A stretch of DNA of 64,000 bases from Campanula takesimana (GCA_026119855.1 JAOWBW010000269.1:434001-498000); one strand, 5' to 3'. Counted from the first letter of the stretch, positions 43,957 to 57,699 are shown. Notes: generated from the letters alone by a model not told the origin. Program-made: numbers and translations.

Positions 43957-46900
43957 TGACACGTCCCAAGTCCCGGGATTCCCTAATAGAACCTCGAACC
44001 TAGTGCGCGTAACTAACAAGAAACAAGAATCTAACGGGAAACAGGAACAATACCTGTTAAAAACAAAACTGACATGATATATATACTCAAGAGTAGGGAG
44101 CTAAGATAGCTCACACGAGTTCTAGACCAAGAAAATTAAAACCAAAATGGTTACATACAGCGGAAGACATGCCTAGCAAATAAGCTAGCAACAAGAACTG
44201 TCTAGGGACAACAAATACTACCCTAATACAAGCCCATAGTTTATTAACTCATACAAGATCGTCCTTACCAAAGTATAAAAGGACACTAACTTCGAACAAG
44301 AATATCCTGCTGAGTAATTTCCCAGCTAAGTCGAGCCTCACTGCGTACTATTCCCTGTTTTCCTGGGGGGGGGGGGAAACAATTAAACAAATAAAGGGTG
44401 AGATAAATCTCAGTAAGCTATTAACATGCAACTATATGTCATGTTATCATGCAATACAAGTAGATACTCAAGTAATCATATATCAAGTATCATCTAGTAA
44501 CAAGTATAGGAGAGGCTAAGCCAACTCAACAAGTAATCAAGCTCAAGATATGATCAGGTAACAAGTAGTCAAGTAGTGCGAGAGGCTAGACCAGCTCACA
44601 AGATGCACATAGGCCTATCACGCATTGTACCTGAATCCTTCCTTATTCCTCCCAAGAATACCATTTGTTGTCGATGCTTTTCTAGCCGAGGACAACCAAG
44701 AACAAGAACAAGAACTGCTGTACAGTATATAAGAAGACCTGGTAACCAGTGTCATCCACAAGAACAAGATCCACGTGGTGAACAAGACAGGAGTTAGCAT
44801 TCACTTAGGTCAGGCTTATTGCTCCAACCAAGGAAGCTATGCCCTTATTATGGCCGGTAGTAAGGGGTCAGGCGGAAATACATAGGGACCCGATTGTCAC
44901 TTAAACCCCAGCTCTCGCGACAAGCGTGAACCTATATATTTTCGAACAAGCAAGGAGAACCAGCTGGACTCACACAAGAATGCACAAGTAGATGTTTACT
45001 TGAACTACGAGAACAGAACTCAGTCCCTTATTAGTGGACTATTCTTTATGCACCATGTAATCATGTATCATGTGCTCACGAGAATATGCACCATGTAATT
45101 ATGTATCATGTGCTCACGAGAATATGCACCATGTAATCATGTATCATGTGCTCACGAGAATACAAGTACCCATACACAATTATTGCGAATACAAACCAAG
45201 ATAACACTGGAACATAAGGTGTCCATGTAACACGATCAATCCAAGTAAGAGTCCATTAATAACAGACTTCAGTCAAGTAGTAGGGTATATCACTTTGTCA
45301 CATGCCAAGTTTGCACGTACATATTCATATCACGTTTAACACATTAAAGTGTCTATCACGATACCCTTGCTATCAAGTAGAGCCCAATACCTTAGACTCT
45401 AAACACGTAGAAGAATAGGTCACCTTGTACCTAGACACAGTCATGCTTCACGTATATGTATCGTTAGTAATCGAATACATTTCCTAACACATATTGTGTT
45501 CTGTAATCATTCTTATTAATTTAAATCGTAGTATTCACGATTATATGAATTATCTTCATATTACACTAGTCCCTATTTTCTTTAGGAACCATTTCAAGAC
45601 AAGATATCTTCTTTATATTTTATATACTTCATTGAGTATATACACGATTAAAAACTAAATCATTTACACTTTAGTGCTTATTTATAGCACTTCCAATATA
45701 CACGATTAAAACCAATCACTAGCACTTTAGTGTTTGTTCATAACACTTACAATACACACGTATCAAGTTCAAGTATGTAGTAGAGTTAATCATTCTCTAT
45801 CTAGTTCCATATCCCAACTCTTTTGGTTATTCATACCATGTATCAAGTAATCAAGAAGTAACATTCCATCAAGTAACTATATGCAAGATTTGCATATACA
45901 TATCAAGACTCTTTCAAGTTCATTACCATACACATATACTGGTGTCAAGGCACGTACAAGATTTATAATCTTATATTCAAGTCTTAATCCAATTATTTAG
46001 ATGTTCAAGTCATGTACAAGATTTTATTGTCTTATACTTCAAATTACTGTCTCAGCTTAAGACATTCAAGACATATACAAGATTTTATCATCTTATATCC
46101 AAGTTTTCAATCCATTTATTTGGATGGTTAAACATGTACAAGAGTTAATTATCTTATACTTCAAGTTCAAGCTAGGTAGATGAGTTATACATCTTTTACG
46201 AATTATTTTCAAATCCTTTTCTTGTAACATTCAAGCTTAAGACATTAGTTGGTGCCCTTAAGGTACACAAACATTAACTTCAAGACACATAAAAGAGTTA
46301 CTACTCTTATACTCAAGTTATCATTTAATTATGATTCAAGTCCACCTTTCATTTATTCACAAAGGGACTATTTTTCAATACTAGAGTGTTCTACAACACT
46401 CATCTAGGCCATCTAGGGTAGTACCCTAAACCTAGACCAAGACTATTTCAAGTTCAAATTAAGTAAATGAGCTATACCACTCATACTTACAAGTTCATAA
46501 TCCCCTACATAGGATATTCAAGCTCAAGACACTAATTTGGTGCTCTCAAGGTGCACAAACATTGTTCCAAGACAAGCATAACACATAAGTGCTTGTTCAT
46601 AGCACTTTCAAGACATATACAAGAGTTGTTACTCTTATACTTAAGTTCTCATTTGAGTTCTATAAGTGTCCATGTACAAGACTAAGTTCTCATTTTAATT
46701 CAATGAGTATACATGTTTAAAACCAAGTTCTGATGCCCCTAAGGTGTCACAACACTTGCTAGGACATCTTATACTAAGGTTATATACCTTAACTAGAGTT
46801 ACTTCTAACTTATACAAACTTTAAACAACATTTTGTTCTTCAGGTAACTGTGCGGTCGCCTAAAATGGCCTGTGCGGTCGCACACAAGCAGGTCAATTCC

Positions 46901-47942
46901 TTTGAAAAACCTTTCAGAAAGATAGGCGGTCGCCCAAGGGTTTTTGTGCGGTCGCACAAGGTACCAAAATGCGAAATTTTCATTTCTTTCCCAAGTTAAG
47001 AAATCTCCGTCTCAAACGTAGGAGTAACTTTTACTAACTCTTAGGCAATACCCAAAACATTATTTCAGGCTCAATTCATTTCTTTTACCGTCCCATAAAT
47101 AATAGGACAATTTCTTTTTATTCCAATTTAATATTTCACCGACCCAAAAGTATAAGAACAATTTTATATTATACTAATATACCCATTTAGGGATACTTCC
47201 ATTCATTTCCCCGTACCACAAATAATGGTACAATTTTCCTAATAATATTTAAATCAAATTACTATTTTACCGTCTCACGAATAGGAGTAATTTTTTTTCT
47301 ACAAACCAACAACCCAGGAGGTTAACTAGTTTAAACCAATTTTCCAAGTTTCTTTTGTACCCAGCATATTTATACTCCCTTCGTCCCAATTTTACAAGTA
47401 TCACAAAAATTGCCCAAAACACAATTTTAACAAGAACAAGTAGCGGGAATAACATATATGCATGTTATTACAAGTAAGGGGGAGTCAATAACGTACCTAG
47501 TCCGAAATCAAGTTGACCCAAATTAATTTCTGATCGGTCTGGAACGCTCTATTCAACGCCACGAATATTTATCCGGGACCGGAATCACGAACAGAGAGAT
47601 AATTAAGCTCGAGGAGTCGAGAATAGGAAGAATCCTAAACTTAACTTTTACCCAGAGAGAGTACGAGAAAGATTTGGGAAAGAATGCCTTTCTCAGTAGG
47701 CAAACACTAGTTGATATACATCAACTATCCAAGAATTGCCACTAGGCCCCTCAAGTTCTAACTTTGACAAAAAGGCCCCTAAACTTTCAACTTTGACATT
47801 TAACCACCTTAATTTTATAAAGCAATTAAATAATTAACTCAAATAAAATAGCATATAAATATGCTAGTCAAGAATTTAACAAGCAAGTCAAGAATTTAAC
47901 AAATAAGTCAAATATTTAACGAGATTAAGGATGGGCGTTACA
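43957..47942 (-). mobile_element. Solo LTR of a Tekay-like element, 3986 bp
   Basis: On minus it starts TGTAACGCCCATCCTTAAT and ends GGGACGTGTCA, with perfect 5-bp duplication GCATG (43952-43956 and 47943-47947). It is related to the 2.54-kb LTRs at 14944 and 22067 at both ends and in several inner blocks, but is diverged and longer, mainly through an expanded, degenerate repeat region at about 45040-46800. No PBS, PPT or pol is present. Formed by LTR-LTR recombination of a former full element. Absent from the other H blocks. Confidence 0.92.
45047..45160. repeat. Three tandem 38-bp repeats in the solo LTR
   Basis: Unit starts TATGCACCATGTAATCATGT and ends GCTCACGAGAA. Copies start at 45047, 45085 and 45123, one base differing in the second. 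Confidence 0.95.
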
Positions 47943-49043
47943 GCATGGGTGGCATTTCTTGCTTGTAATATCTACAGTTATACAAAATTACAGCACAGTA
48001 GTAGTTCACAGTGTCTTTGTGGGACATTTGATCGAACATCTGGTATGTCAAAATACGACACTCAGAACTCACATAGAAATCCAGCAAAGTAGTCCAAACC
48101 ATAGTCATCAAAAGCGCGCCTAGGCTCCGGGCACACCTTTTGCGCCTTGGTGCGCTGTGGGCTTTTAATAACTATGGGACGCACCATAGTTTTCAAAAGC
48201 ACGCTTAGGCTCCGGGCACACCTTTTGGTCCAAACAAACTGATTAATATTCTTGAGGGCAATGTTAGGGTCACAAAACAAATTCACAAAAAAATTTATAC
48301 AAAATGAGGTGGCGATATCACATTGCTTGTATCGATTATGGACCCGCCACACTCTTGTTAAAAGCACCAATAAAATCATGACACATCATTTTGTAGACTA
48401 AATTTTGTGGCATTTTTTTTGTGACTTTATAATTACCCTATTCTTGATTACATATGAATGTGGCTAATATCTTTGAGTAAGAGCACACGATACTAGAAAG
48501 TGCCACAAGTGTCACCTCGATAGGCCTAAGTGACGAACTTTGTAAATCAAGAAACAAAAACAAAATCTCTAATGAAAAAATCGCACCATCAACATTAGTA
48601 TTTGGTCAGTAACAGAATTTGAAAGATTTGGTCATTAAGATATCTGCAAACACCCAATTACCTATTTTTCTAGTATTATTTGGAACTCATCGAGAGAAAC
48701 AGGCATATCGGTAATTGTGTTTATTTCTTGTGGTTTGTACTGTTATACAACACCATAGAAGGACATTTTTAGATCAGTGTGGCAGTTCACAGTGACCTTG
48801 AAGTTTCTTACACAGAAACAGGAAGCATCCAAACAATTTCACATTGAACAGAAACACAACTTTCAAAAACTATAAGCGTAAATGAAAGTGAAATCTACTC
48901 ATAGAATTACTGCCTGTTTCAAAACGAAAGGATCTGATAAAAGTATTCAACTAGTATAAGTTATGCTATCTTTTCGACCATGGGGATGTGTATCAGATTA
49001 TGAACTGTATACTAAAAAATACTACCTTACACAGCAAAAGTAC
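47943..49043. repeat. H block of unit 4, right part
   Basis: Continues H. The GC-rich patch has the short form. Shares private variants with unit 5 against units 1 and 3. No gene apart from the possible decayed F-box exon on minus near 48658-48810. Confidence 0.8.
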
Positions 49044-50156
49044 TCATAAGACTACTGGGGGAGTGTTGATCCATTCAAATTTTTTGGGACCGGGAGCGTC
49101 TATCTTCACTTCCATTAATCTTCTGCAAGACTTAATACTTACGAAGCTAAGTGACTGACTTGACACATTGATCTTCTGAATTTCGTTGCATTCTTCGAGG
49201 CCCAGTTTCTCAAGAATAGGACACTTGGCTATTAAGTTATGCAGTTGTTCATCCGTAATGTTAAGGTAAATTAATGATAGTTCTTTCAAATTCTTAGTTG
49301 ACTCAATATTAAGCAAATATGGTGAAGATGTATCGGCCTCGTATATCATGATCTCCAGATTTTCAGCTTTAACTTGAACGATTTGATTGACCGCGCCAAT
49401 ATGAAGCCTCTTCAAGTTAGGTAGATTAGCCACCTGAATTCTTTCAAGCCCTTCACAATAACAGAGTTTTAGTTCCTTAAGCAAGGGGCATCTACGGATT
49501 AATGTTTCAAGCACTCCTTCGTCTATTAGGATGATCACCAACATCAAAATCACTAGTGAAGAGAATTTTATGATTCCATCATGTTGAACGATATCCTTTC
49601 TCAAATCACAACAATAAAGTTCCAAGATTCGAAGCTGATCTTTCAGTGCAAAGATTTCTTGAAGCAAAGAAGTGGACGACTTAGAAGGAGGGAAGAATTG
49701 AATACATAGATGAAACTTGTTGACGTGATCCTTGGCTTTACAGATAAATTGCTTGAGAAAACGAGCCGTCTTGTCATCATCCACACGGCTATGAAGAAAT
49801 AACCTTCTTATGGGTGAATCTTGTTCTTGATATCTTGTTAACGTGCGGTCGATGTACGTGGCAAACCTCTCTTTCGCTTTCTGAGCTTCTTGATTTTGGC
49901 TAAAGTTAGCTACACAATCTTTATAAGCACTGTATAGAACTTTGCTGAAACACATATCACATAATCTAAGATTAGGGTTTGTAGAGCATGCTTTTAGGAA
50001 TGTTTTTGACAAGACAATAGCTTGGCCGGAATTTATTGTGGAGAGGAAACGGAGTATAGTTTGAATAATCTCCGTGGGCAATTGAACAAACGGATCAATG
50101 GCTCTCTCATCCTCTCCAAATTCCCTTTTCTTCAACAACTGAGAAGAAGGATCCAT
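49044..50156 (-). CDS. F-box/LRR protein, 370 aa (unit 4)
   Basis: Second apparently intact copy, the same length as 29912-31024, with Gly at 319 and Phe at 360. Phe360 is shared with the truncated unit 1 copy and is therefore probably ancestral. F-box at about 22-62 and LRRs at about 165-350, as in unit 3. It should act as an SCF substrate receptor if expressed; the nearly identical neighbour suggests redundancy or dosage change. The missing FBD-type C terminus and the surrounding transposons leave open that both copies are recent pseudogenes that still happen to be open. Confidence 0.82.
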   Translation of the reverse strand: MDPSSQLLKKREFGEDERAIDPFVQLPTEIIQTILRFLSTINSGQAIVLSKTFLKACSTNPNLRLCDMCFSKVLYSAYKDCVANFSQNQEAQKAKERFATYIDRTLTRYQEQDSPIRRLFLHSRVDDDKTARFLKQFICKAKDHVNKFHLCIQFFPPSKSSTSLLQEIFALKDQLRILELYCCDLRKDIVQHDGIIKFSSLVILMLVIILIDEGVLETLIRRCPLLKELKLCYCEGLERIQVANLPNLKRLHIGAVNQIVQVKAENLEIMIYEADTSSPYLLNIESTKNLKELSLIYLNITDEQLHNLIAKCPILEKLGLEECNEIQKINVSSQSLSFVSIKSCRRLMEVKIDAPGPKKFEWINTPPVVL

Positions 50157-50198
50157 GACTTTGTTTCTCCAAACGCTCAGATCTGCGTTTTGAGTAAC

Positions 50199-50316
50199 CT
50201 TTAAATAAGAAAATCACAATCCAATCTGGAAAAAGGGTTTATAAATACGTATTGCTAAGCCCAAATAAATGGTTGATTAAATCCTAAGAAGATCGTAAAA
50301 AAGGAGCAAGGATTAC
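50199..50316 (-). other. 5' UTR intron of F-box gene (unit 4)
   Basis: Same GT-AG intron as 31067-31184. Confidence 0.55.
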
Positions 50317-50425
50317 CGAGTTTAGAGGATGAAGAAAATAATGAAGCGGCAAATCATTCTAAAAGTCAACTCGATTGAAGAATTAGGGCTGCCGATTGCT
50401 CAATACGCTTATTTTTAATGAGTAA

Positions 50426-50986
50426 ATTTTATGTCCTGTGACTAGCACACGACGTTTTAAGATATTCTTAAAGCTACGCATATTCGATTAATATGATTCT
50501 TCTTTTGAACTGAAGCTAATATTTAAATCTACAACATATATTTTTTTTGGAAATTTATTGGGTAATTGGATTATTTTTACATTTAATCTTAATTTTAAAT
50601 ATTAAAAAAAATAGAAAACACGTAAAATATAATCTAAAAAAGATATTAGCCCAAATATATTCCATATGAAGTAAATTCAATATGTAGATTATCAGTTCGT
50701 AAAAAAATGTTTGATAGAAAAAAGGGAAAAGAAGAGGACGATGAATCGAGGGAAGAGTGTATGTGGAATGGGTGTTGTGGGAAAGTGGCAGAGGGGTGGA
50801 GAAAAATAATCTGTAGGAAAGATACATACAGAAATTACTTCATATGCAACATACTTGGGCTAATATCTTTTTTAGAGTATATTTTACGTGTTTTTTATTC
50901 TTTTTAATATTTAAAATTAAGATTAAATGTAAAAATAATTTAGGTACCCAACAAATTACCGAAAAAAAATTATGTTGTAGATTTAA
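50426..50986. mobile_element. Mutator-type MITE, partial extra copy (unit 4)
   Basis: Same truncated copy and junctions as 31294-31855, so the partial duplication predates the unit 3/4 split. Confidence 0.8.
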
Positions 50987-51939
50987 GGGTAAATTCCAAT
51001 TTGGTTCCTGACATTTACAAACTTTTGCAATGTTGCTCCCAACAGTTTTTTTTTTGCCAATTGATTCCCAACATTTACATTTTTTTGCAATGTGGCTATA
51101 AAAGTAACTGAGCGTTAGTTTTCTAACAGATTTTATGTCATTTGGCTAGCACATGACGTTTTAAGATATTCTTAAAGCTACACATATCCGATTAATATGA
51201 TTCTTCTTTTGAACTGAAGCTAATATTTAAATCTACAACATATATTTTTTTTGGAAATTTATTGGGTAATTGGATTATTTTTACATTTAATCTTAATTTT
51301 AAATATTAAAAAAATAGAAAACATGTAAAATATAATCTAAAAAAGATATTAGCACAAATATATTCCATATGAAGTAAATTCTATATGTAGATTATCAGTT
51401 TGTAAAAAATGTTTGATAGAAAAAAAGGGAAAAGAAGAGGACGATGAATCGAGGGAAGAGTGTATGTGGAATGGGTGTTGCGGGAAAGTGGCAGAGGGGT
51501 GGAGAAAAATAATCTGTAGGAAAGATACATACAGAAATTACTTCATATGCAACATACTTGGGCTAATATCTTTTTTAGAGTATATTTTACGTGTTTTTTA
51601 TTTTTTTAATATTTAAGATTAAGATTAAATGTAAAAATAATTTAGGTACCCAACAAATTTCCGAAAAAAAATTATGTTTTAGATATAAATATTAGTTTCA
51701 ATATAAAAAAAGAATCATATCAATCGGATATGTGTAGCTTTACGAATATTTTAAAACGTCCTTTAAAACGTCATATGCTAGACACATGACATAAAATCTG
51801 TTAGAAAACTAACTCTCAGTTACTTTTATAGCCACATTGCAAAAAAATGTAAATGTTGTGACCCAATTAGCGAAAAAAAACTGTTGGGAGCAACATTGCA
51901 AAAGTTTGTAAATGTCAGGAACCAAATTGCAATTTGCCC
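50987..51939. mobile_element. Mutator-type MITE, full copy (unit 4)
   Basis: As 31856-32795. It has an extra CCTTTAAAACG block near 51759 that unit 1 also has and unit 3 lacks. Confidence 0.85.
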
Positions 51940-52534
51940 TTTATAAAATATAGATAGTGGGGTAGAGTGTTGTGAGCATAGAAAGTGGGTAGGAGAGAAA
52001 AAGTGGGGTAGAGAATAGTTAGTGGATAGTTGTTGTGTGTATGACATGTAGGTCCCACTAAATAAAAAAATATAAATAACTTTCCTTTTTTTGAATTTTG
52101 AAGTTTAAAATGGGACACCCAAAAGGGAAAATTTTGAAGTTTAAAATGGGACGGAGTGAGTAGGATTTAAGTTTGTTTTATAGGGTTTAAGATTTTGGGT
52201 TTAGGGTTTAAAGTTGTTTTTATAAGGTTTAAGGTTGTTTTATAGGGTTTAGGATTTAAGGTTGTTTTATAGGGTTTAAGGTTTAGGGTTTCGGGTTTGG
52301 ATAAGGATATGTATAGTGAAAACTCAAGGAGAAATCTCATAGTGAAACTCTGTAATCAGTTGGATTTTAATAAATCTTTTTGGACCCTACTGCTAAAAAC
52401 TCATCCAACGGATTAGAGTATCATTGTCCGGCGAGTTTAGGGTTTAAGGTTGTTTTATAGGATTTAAGGTTTAGGGTTTAAAAGTTAAAAGTAGGATTTT
52501 TTATAACTAATGGAGGAACTAATATCCCCCAAAA
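51940..52534. mobile_element. Right ends of Stowaway (to 52160) and outer MITE, unit 4
   Basis: As 32796-33390. Confidence 0.7.
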
Positions 52535-52688
52535 CATACTCATGCACCCACTTTGTGAATTTACACCAATTAAACAAACAAAACATCTAATTTAGTAAAG
52601 TTAATTACAATTTAGAGATTGAAATTAATGGTGCGTCTATCCTCATGTTTCTCTTTTGCGTGCTGTAAATTCCATGAGCTAGTCTCCC

Positions 52689-53639
52689 ATGAGAACACCT
52701 ATATCCGTATCTTCTATGAGACGGGTTTTTTGACCCACCCGACCAGACCCATTGAACTGGATCCATGACCCATGGGGCATAACCTGCCACGTGGCAACCA
52801 CCCATTGGCCTTTTTTTTTTTTGAGTTTCTATATTATTTTTTCCGGCTTTTCCGTCGTTTACCAAAAGTAATAATTACCATAACTTAATGTAATGACTGT
52901 ATACATATAAAGTAATATTGTTCATAAGTAAACGTAACACCTGTTTTACAAAAACAAAAGCTCGTTTTACCCATTTTTTCAAATGTAATACTAACTATAA
53001 TTACGTGTAACCTAAGCAATATCTAAATGTAATTATCATTTATACTGAAATGTAATAGTGCTTTTGCAAAAATGTAAAATATTGTGTATTTTGATTTAAT
53101 TTTTTGAAAGAAAGTAACATTTGAAAAGTAACACCTCATATACATGAATGTAATTGTTTGTACAAGTAAATGTAACACTTTAATAAAAAAAAATTATAAC
53201 ATATTTCTATAGATAATGTAATACTTTTATATATAATACAATCAAGTGTTTTTAGCTCTAAAAATGTAAATTGTTGAATTATTACTTTTCTATGCATATA
53301 TGTTACAATTATGTATAAACACTGTTACATATATGTAACACGCTCGTTACATTTTAGTTATAATAAGTATTACTTTTGGCAAACGAAGAAAACATTAAAA
53401 AAAAAAAAAAAACATTGTTACTTTTCTGTATATATGTATTACTTTTATGTATACAAACTGTTACATATAAGTAACACGTTTGTTACATTTAGTTATAGTA
53501 ACTATTACTTTTGACAAACCGAAAAAAAAAACCAAAAAAAAAAAAAAAAGAAATAAAAAATATGTCTGTCGGTCATGGATCCGGGTCATGGGTCAAAAAT
53601 GACCCATCTCTACTATGAGACGGGTCATGATGTTCTCAT
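52689..53639. mobile_element. Foldback/MITE element (unit 4)
   Basis: As 4103-5036 and 33545-34498. Confidence 0.65.
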
Positions 53640-54056
53640 ACAAGTTTTTGTCAAATTCCAATATGGATTTTAAATACATAATTCAATAAGACGGGGGTTT
53701 AAGCTTTTCAAAATAGATGAGAATTTTTGTGTGGGTATTCATTCTTTAAGGCAATTGTTCAAGTTCTAAATTGGCTTGAGAACTTAATGATTCATATAGT
53801 CTCTGTGTTATTATGCATGTATTGTCATCATGTTTGTATTGTTACTGTGCCAAAAGCACGAGCATAACTACTAGTTAACAAACAAAACATCTAATTTAGT
53901 CATATTAATTAAAATTTAGAGATTGAAATCAATGGTGCGTCTATCCCCATGTTTCTCTTTTGGCCAAATTAGAGCTGAATAAGCATTTTATTTTATTTTT
54001 TTTTTGCAAAATTAGGGGCCATTAAAAGAAATTTGTTAGAAATCTTATTTGAGAAT

Positions 54057-54209
54057 ATTTTGGGGGAAACTAGTTTCTCCATAAGTTATAAAAAGTCCTG
54101 TTTTTATAGGGGTTAAGGTTTAGGGTTTAGAATTTAGGGTTAGGGTTTTAAATTTAAGGGTTAAAAGTGGACTTTTAATAAAGTATGGAGGAATTAGTTT
54201 CCCCTAAAA
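54057..54209. mobile_element. Compact 150-bp MITE (unit 4)
   Basis: As 5457-5607. Confidence 0.7.
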
Positions 54210-54789
54210 CTAACTCATCTTATTTATCCTCTATGTGCCAAGCACTTGCTCAACAAATCAGTTAGTTTGAACACGTTATTAGCTATTAAAGGGTTTTATG
54301 CAAATCTCAAATTTAATGGATTAAAAATTATATTTTTGATATATAAAGTAATCAAATTTAAAACCAAATAATGTACACTAATACATGCAACATTTATGCA
54401 TATTTAAAAAAAAAAATCCTTATTAAAAATGAATTAATTATTTGGAATAATTATTTTCAGGAAAACAAAATTATTTGCCTTACCAATTGTCATACATCCT
54501 TCAATGTACAACCTTTTTTTAGGCATATGTCAAAATTTTATAGTTAAATATTTCACTAGATAAAAGGCTAATTGCTACTCGGTAATCTGTGTTTTGGCCA
54601 TTTTGCAATTTGATTCCCAAAATTGAAAATTTTGCAACTTGATTCTTAAACTGAAATCTAATGTAATAACTAACAAAGCGTTGGCTTTTAATGGAAACAC
54701 TCGTTATTGGATTGCAACACAAATTATTAACTATTAAATTATTGATATTCAATATTATTTTCTAAAAATTAGAATAATATTTTTGAATA
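54210..54789. other. AT-rich spacer, no gene seen
   Basis: As 35061-35640. Confidence 0.6.
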
Positions 54790-56196
54790 AATTTAGTTAC
54801 TAAAAGGAAAAGCATTAAAAAGCTACACTGAAAGACATTTAAAAACACCTCATATTTCATTGAATCTTCAAATATTTGGCCTAGTCGTTTAGGACAAATT
54901 AATCTGAAATTTGTTAAAAACATGATGAATTTGGATATTACTCATAAGCATGCTATTGATAAAAAAAAAACTAAATTTCATATTTGTGTTGAACCTAAAT
55001 CTGTGAGATGGTCTTTTCATTCAGTTATTAGAGATTCTGAAATACTTGATTTAGTACACACTAATATTTGTGAATTTAATGGCGAGTTGACAAAGATAGA
55101 AAGAAATATTTTATCACGTTTATTGATGACAGTTGTATATATTGTTAGTTTACTTAATGAATAGAAAAGATGAAGCACTTGAAAAGTTTATTATATTTAA
55201 AAACATAGCTGAAAAACAAATTGGCAAAGAACTTATACAGTTAAGATATGATAGTAGTGGTGAATATGAGTCTAATCCGTTTATGCAATATTACCAAGAA
55301 AACGACATAATACATGAAGAGACTCCTCCCTACACACTTCAATCTAATGGTGTGCTAAACGTAAGAGTAGAACCTTTAAAGATATGATTAACAGTCTACT
55401 TATAAGTTTCGGACTACCTAAGTATATTAGAGAAGCTTTGGATACGGCTTGCCATATTCTAAATAGAGTTCCTTCTAAGCATAGAGATGAGAGTCCACTC
55501 GAACATTGGAGAGGTAGAAAGACTAATTTGAAATACTTAAAAGTGTGGGGGTGCCTTGCAAAGGTACTTGTCCCTAAACACAAGAGAAAGAAGCTTGGTC
55601 CTAAAATTGTTGATGATATCTTTAAAGGATATTCTGAAACAAGTTATGCATTGAGATTTTTGATTATCAAATCTAAATTTTTTTGGCATGGATGACAACT
55701 TAATTGTTGAGTTACGTGAACATTCGATGAAGATGTATTTCCTATAAAAACTAAACTCCCTAAAGAGTCAAATCTCACGTCTAATTCAATTCCAACTCAA
55801 GTGGAAGAGATAACAAACGTGGGGGTGGATCCAGTTGGTTCCTTATCTGATGATGATGTTGAACCAAGAAGGAGTAAGCAGGCTAGGAATACAAAAGATT
55901 ATGGAATTGATATCACTTACGATATCGAGGGTGGCCATGAAACCTTCAAAGAAGCTATGGCATCTCCTGATGCTTAGCAATGGAAGGATGCCATTAAAAG
56001 TGAAATTTATTTTATTGTCTCAAATGGGACATGAGAATTTTATGATCTTCCTCATTGCTGCAAAGCAATTGGATGCAAGTGGATTTTCAAGAGGAACTCA
56101 AATCTGAGGGGACTGTTCATAAGTTTAAGGCTAGATTTGTAGTTAAGTGGTTTAAGCAGATGGAAGGAATAAACTATTTTGATACCTATTCACCAG
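54790..56196 (+). pseudogene. Ty1/copia integrase and RT start (unit 4)
   Basis: Same content and frame breaks as 35640-37046. The segment 55384-55695 is open here across HILNRVPSKH, LEHWRGRKTN and LKYLKVWGCLAKVLVPKHKR, where unit 3 has a stop. Fused to Tat RT at the same position (56192-56196), so the fusion is older than the 3/4 duplication. Confidence 0.87.
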
Positions 56197-57699
56197 AGAT
56201 TAGTAAACATGATTTTTAAAGACCAGCTTGGAAAGACAATAGAGATGTACATCGATGACATGGTGGTAAAATCTAAGTGCATTGGTGATCATGCTCGGGA
56301 TCTTAAGGAGGCATTTGACATCTTGGAGGCATTCAATATGAAGCTGAATCCCTCAAAGTGTAACTTTGGTGTTAGGGCTAGTAAGTTCCTTGGCTACATG
56401 GTGACCAAGAGGAGCATTGAGGCAAGTCCGGAGCAGATCAAGGCCATCATCAACCTGGAGTCCCCAAGAACCATCAAGGATGTACAAAGGCTAACTGGCA
56501 AGGTTGGTGCTTTGAACAGGTTCATCTCCAAGTCGTTTGACAAGTACAGGTTGTTCTATGACGTGCTCAGAAAGAACAAGTTGTTCCAGTGGACAGAAGA
56601 TCATGAAGCAGCCTTCAACCAGCTCAAATAATATCTAGCAACTCCCCCACTACTTTCCAAGCCAGAAACAGTTGAAGCTTTGTACCTGTATCTCTCAGTT
56701 TCAGAAAATGCAGTCAGCGCGGTCCCGGTAAGAGAGCAAGATGGTACACAACTTCCTGTCTATTATGTAAGTAAATCCCTTTTAGATGCGGAAACCAGGT
56801 ACTCCCATCTTGAAAAACTCATTCTTGCTTTGATTACTGCTTCAGTTAAGTTGCGCCATTATTTTGAAGTTCATCCTATTATTGTGAAGACTAACTATCC
56901 TATCAGGAATGTGATGAGAAAACCTGAGATGTCTGGCAGGATGGCTAAATGGTCTGTACAACTTAGTACGTATGATATCCAGTATGAGGCAATGACTGCG
57001 ATCAAGTCACAAGCCTTAGCTGACTTTGTGGCAAATTTCAGTCCCAACCTCCAACCTGAATTTGAACTCGAAGTCCAACAACTTGAAGGATCAAACTCTT
57101 CTAGATTATGGACGCTTTATACAGATGGAGCATCTAATGCAAGGGGCACATGATTGGGCATTGTTTTGAGATCAACCCAAGGAGAGCTGATTCCTCAAGC
57201 TGTAGCCTGCGAGTTCAAAGCAACAAATAATGAGGCTGAATATGAGGCCCTCATTATGGGTTTGGTTACTGCTTTAAATTTAAATGTTAAATGCCTCAAT
57301 GTCTATAGTGATTCATTGTTACTGGTTAACCACTTTAATGGATCTTATATAGCTAAGCACACCAGGATGTTGAGTTACTTACATCTTGTTAAGTCATTGG
57401 CTGGACAATTTGAAAAATTTATCTTCCAGCAAGTCCAAAGGGAAGAAAATGCTGAAGCTGATGCATTGGCCAACTTGGGTTCAAGTTGCAGGAGCATGTT
57501 GAACAATGTCATACCCATAATCCACGTCCTGCATCCAGCAATAGATCAACCTGAAACGAACCAAGTGGATGACCAACATGATGCACCAGCTAACTCATTG
57601 GATGATACGGCATCTTGGACACTACCCAAGGTGTCAAAAATGCAAAAGCTTTCAGGATTAAGGTTTATATATGAGGTGCTTGGAACCCCGACAAGCTGA
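56192..57699 (+). pseudogene. Tat Ty3 RT, RNase H and archaeal-type RNase H (unit 4)
   Basis: As 37042-38549 with the same three stops (56629, 57151, 57697). YIDDMVV, TDGASN and NNEAEYEALI are present. Differences from unit 3 are a few substitutions. Confidence 0.9.

Noticed and set aside
45047..45160. CRISPR-like array
   Set aside because: The repeats are contiguous without spacers and sit in a plant LTR.
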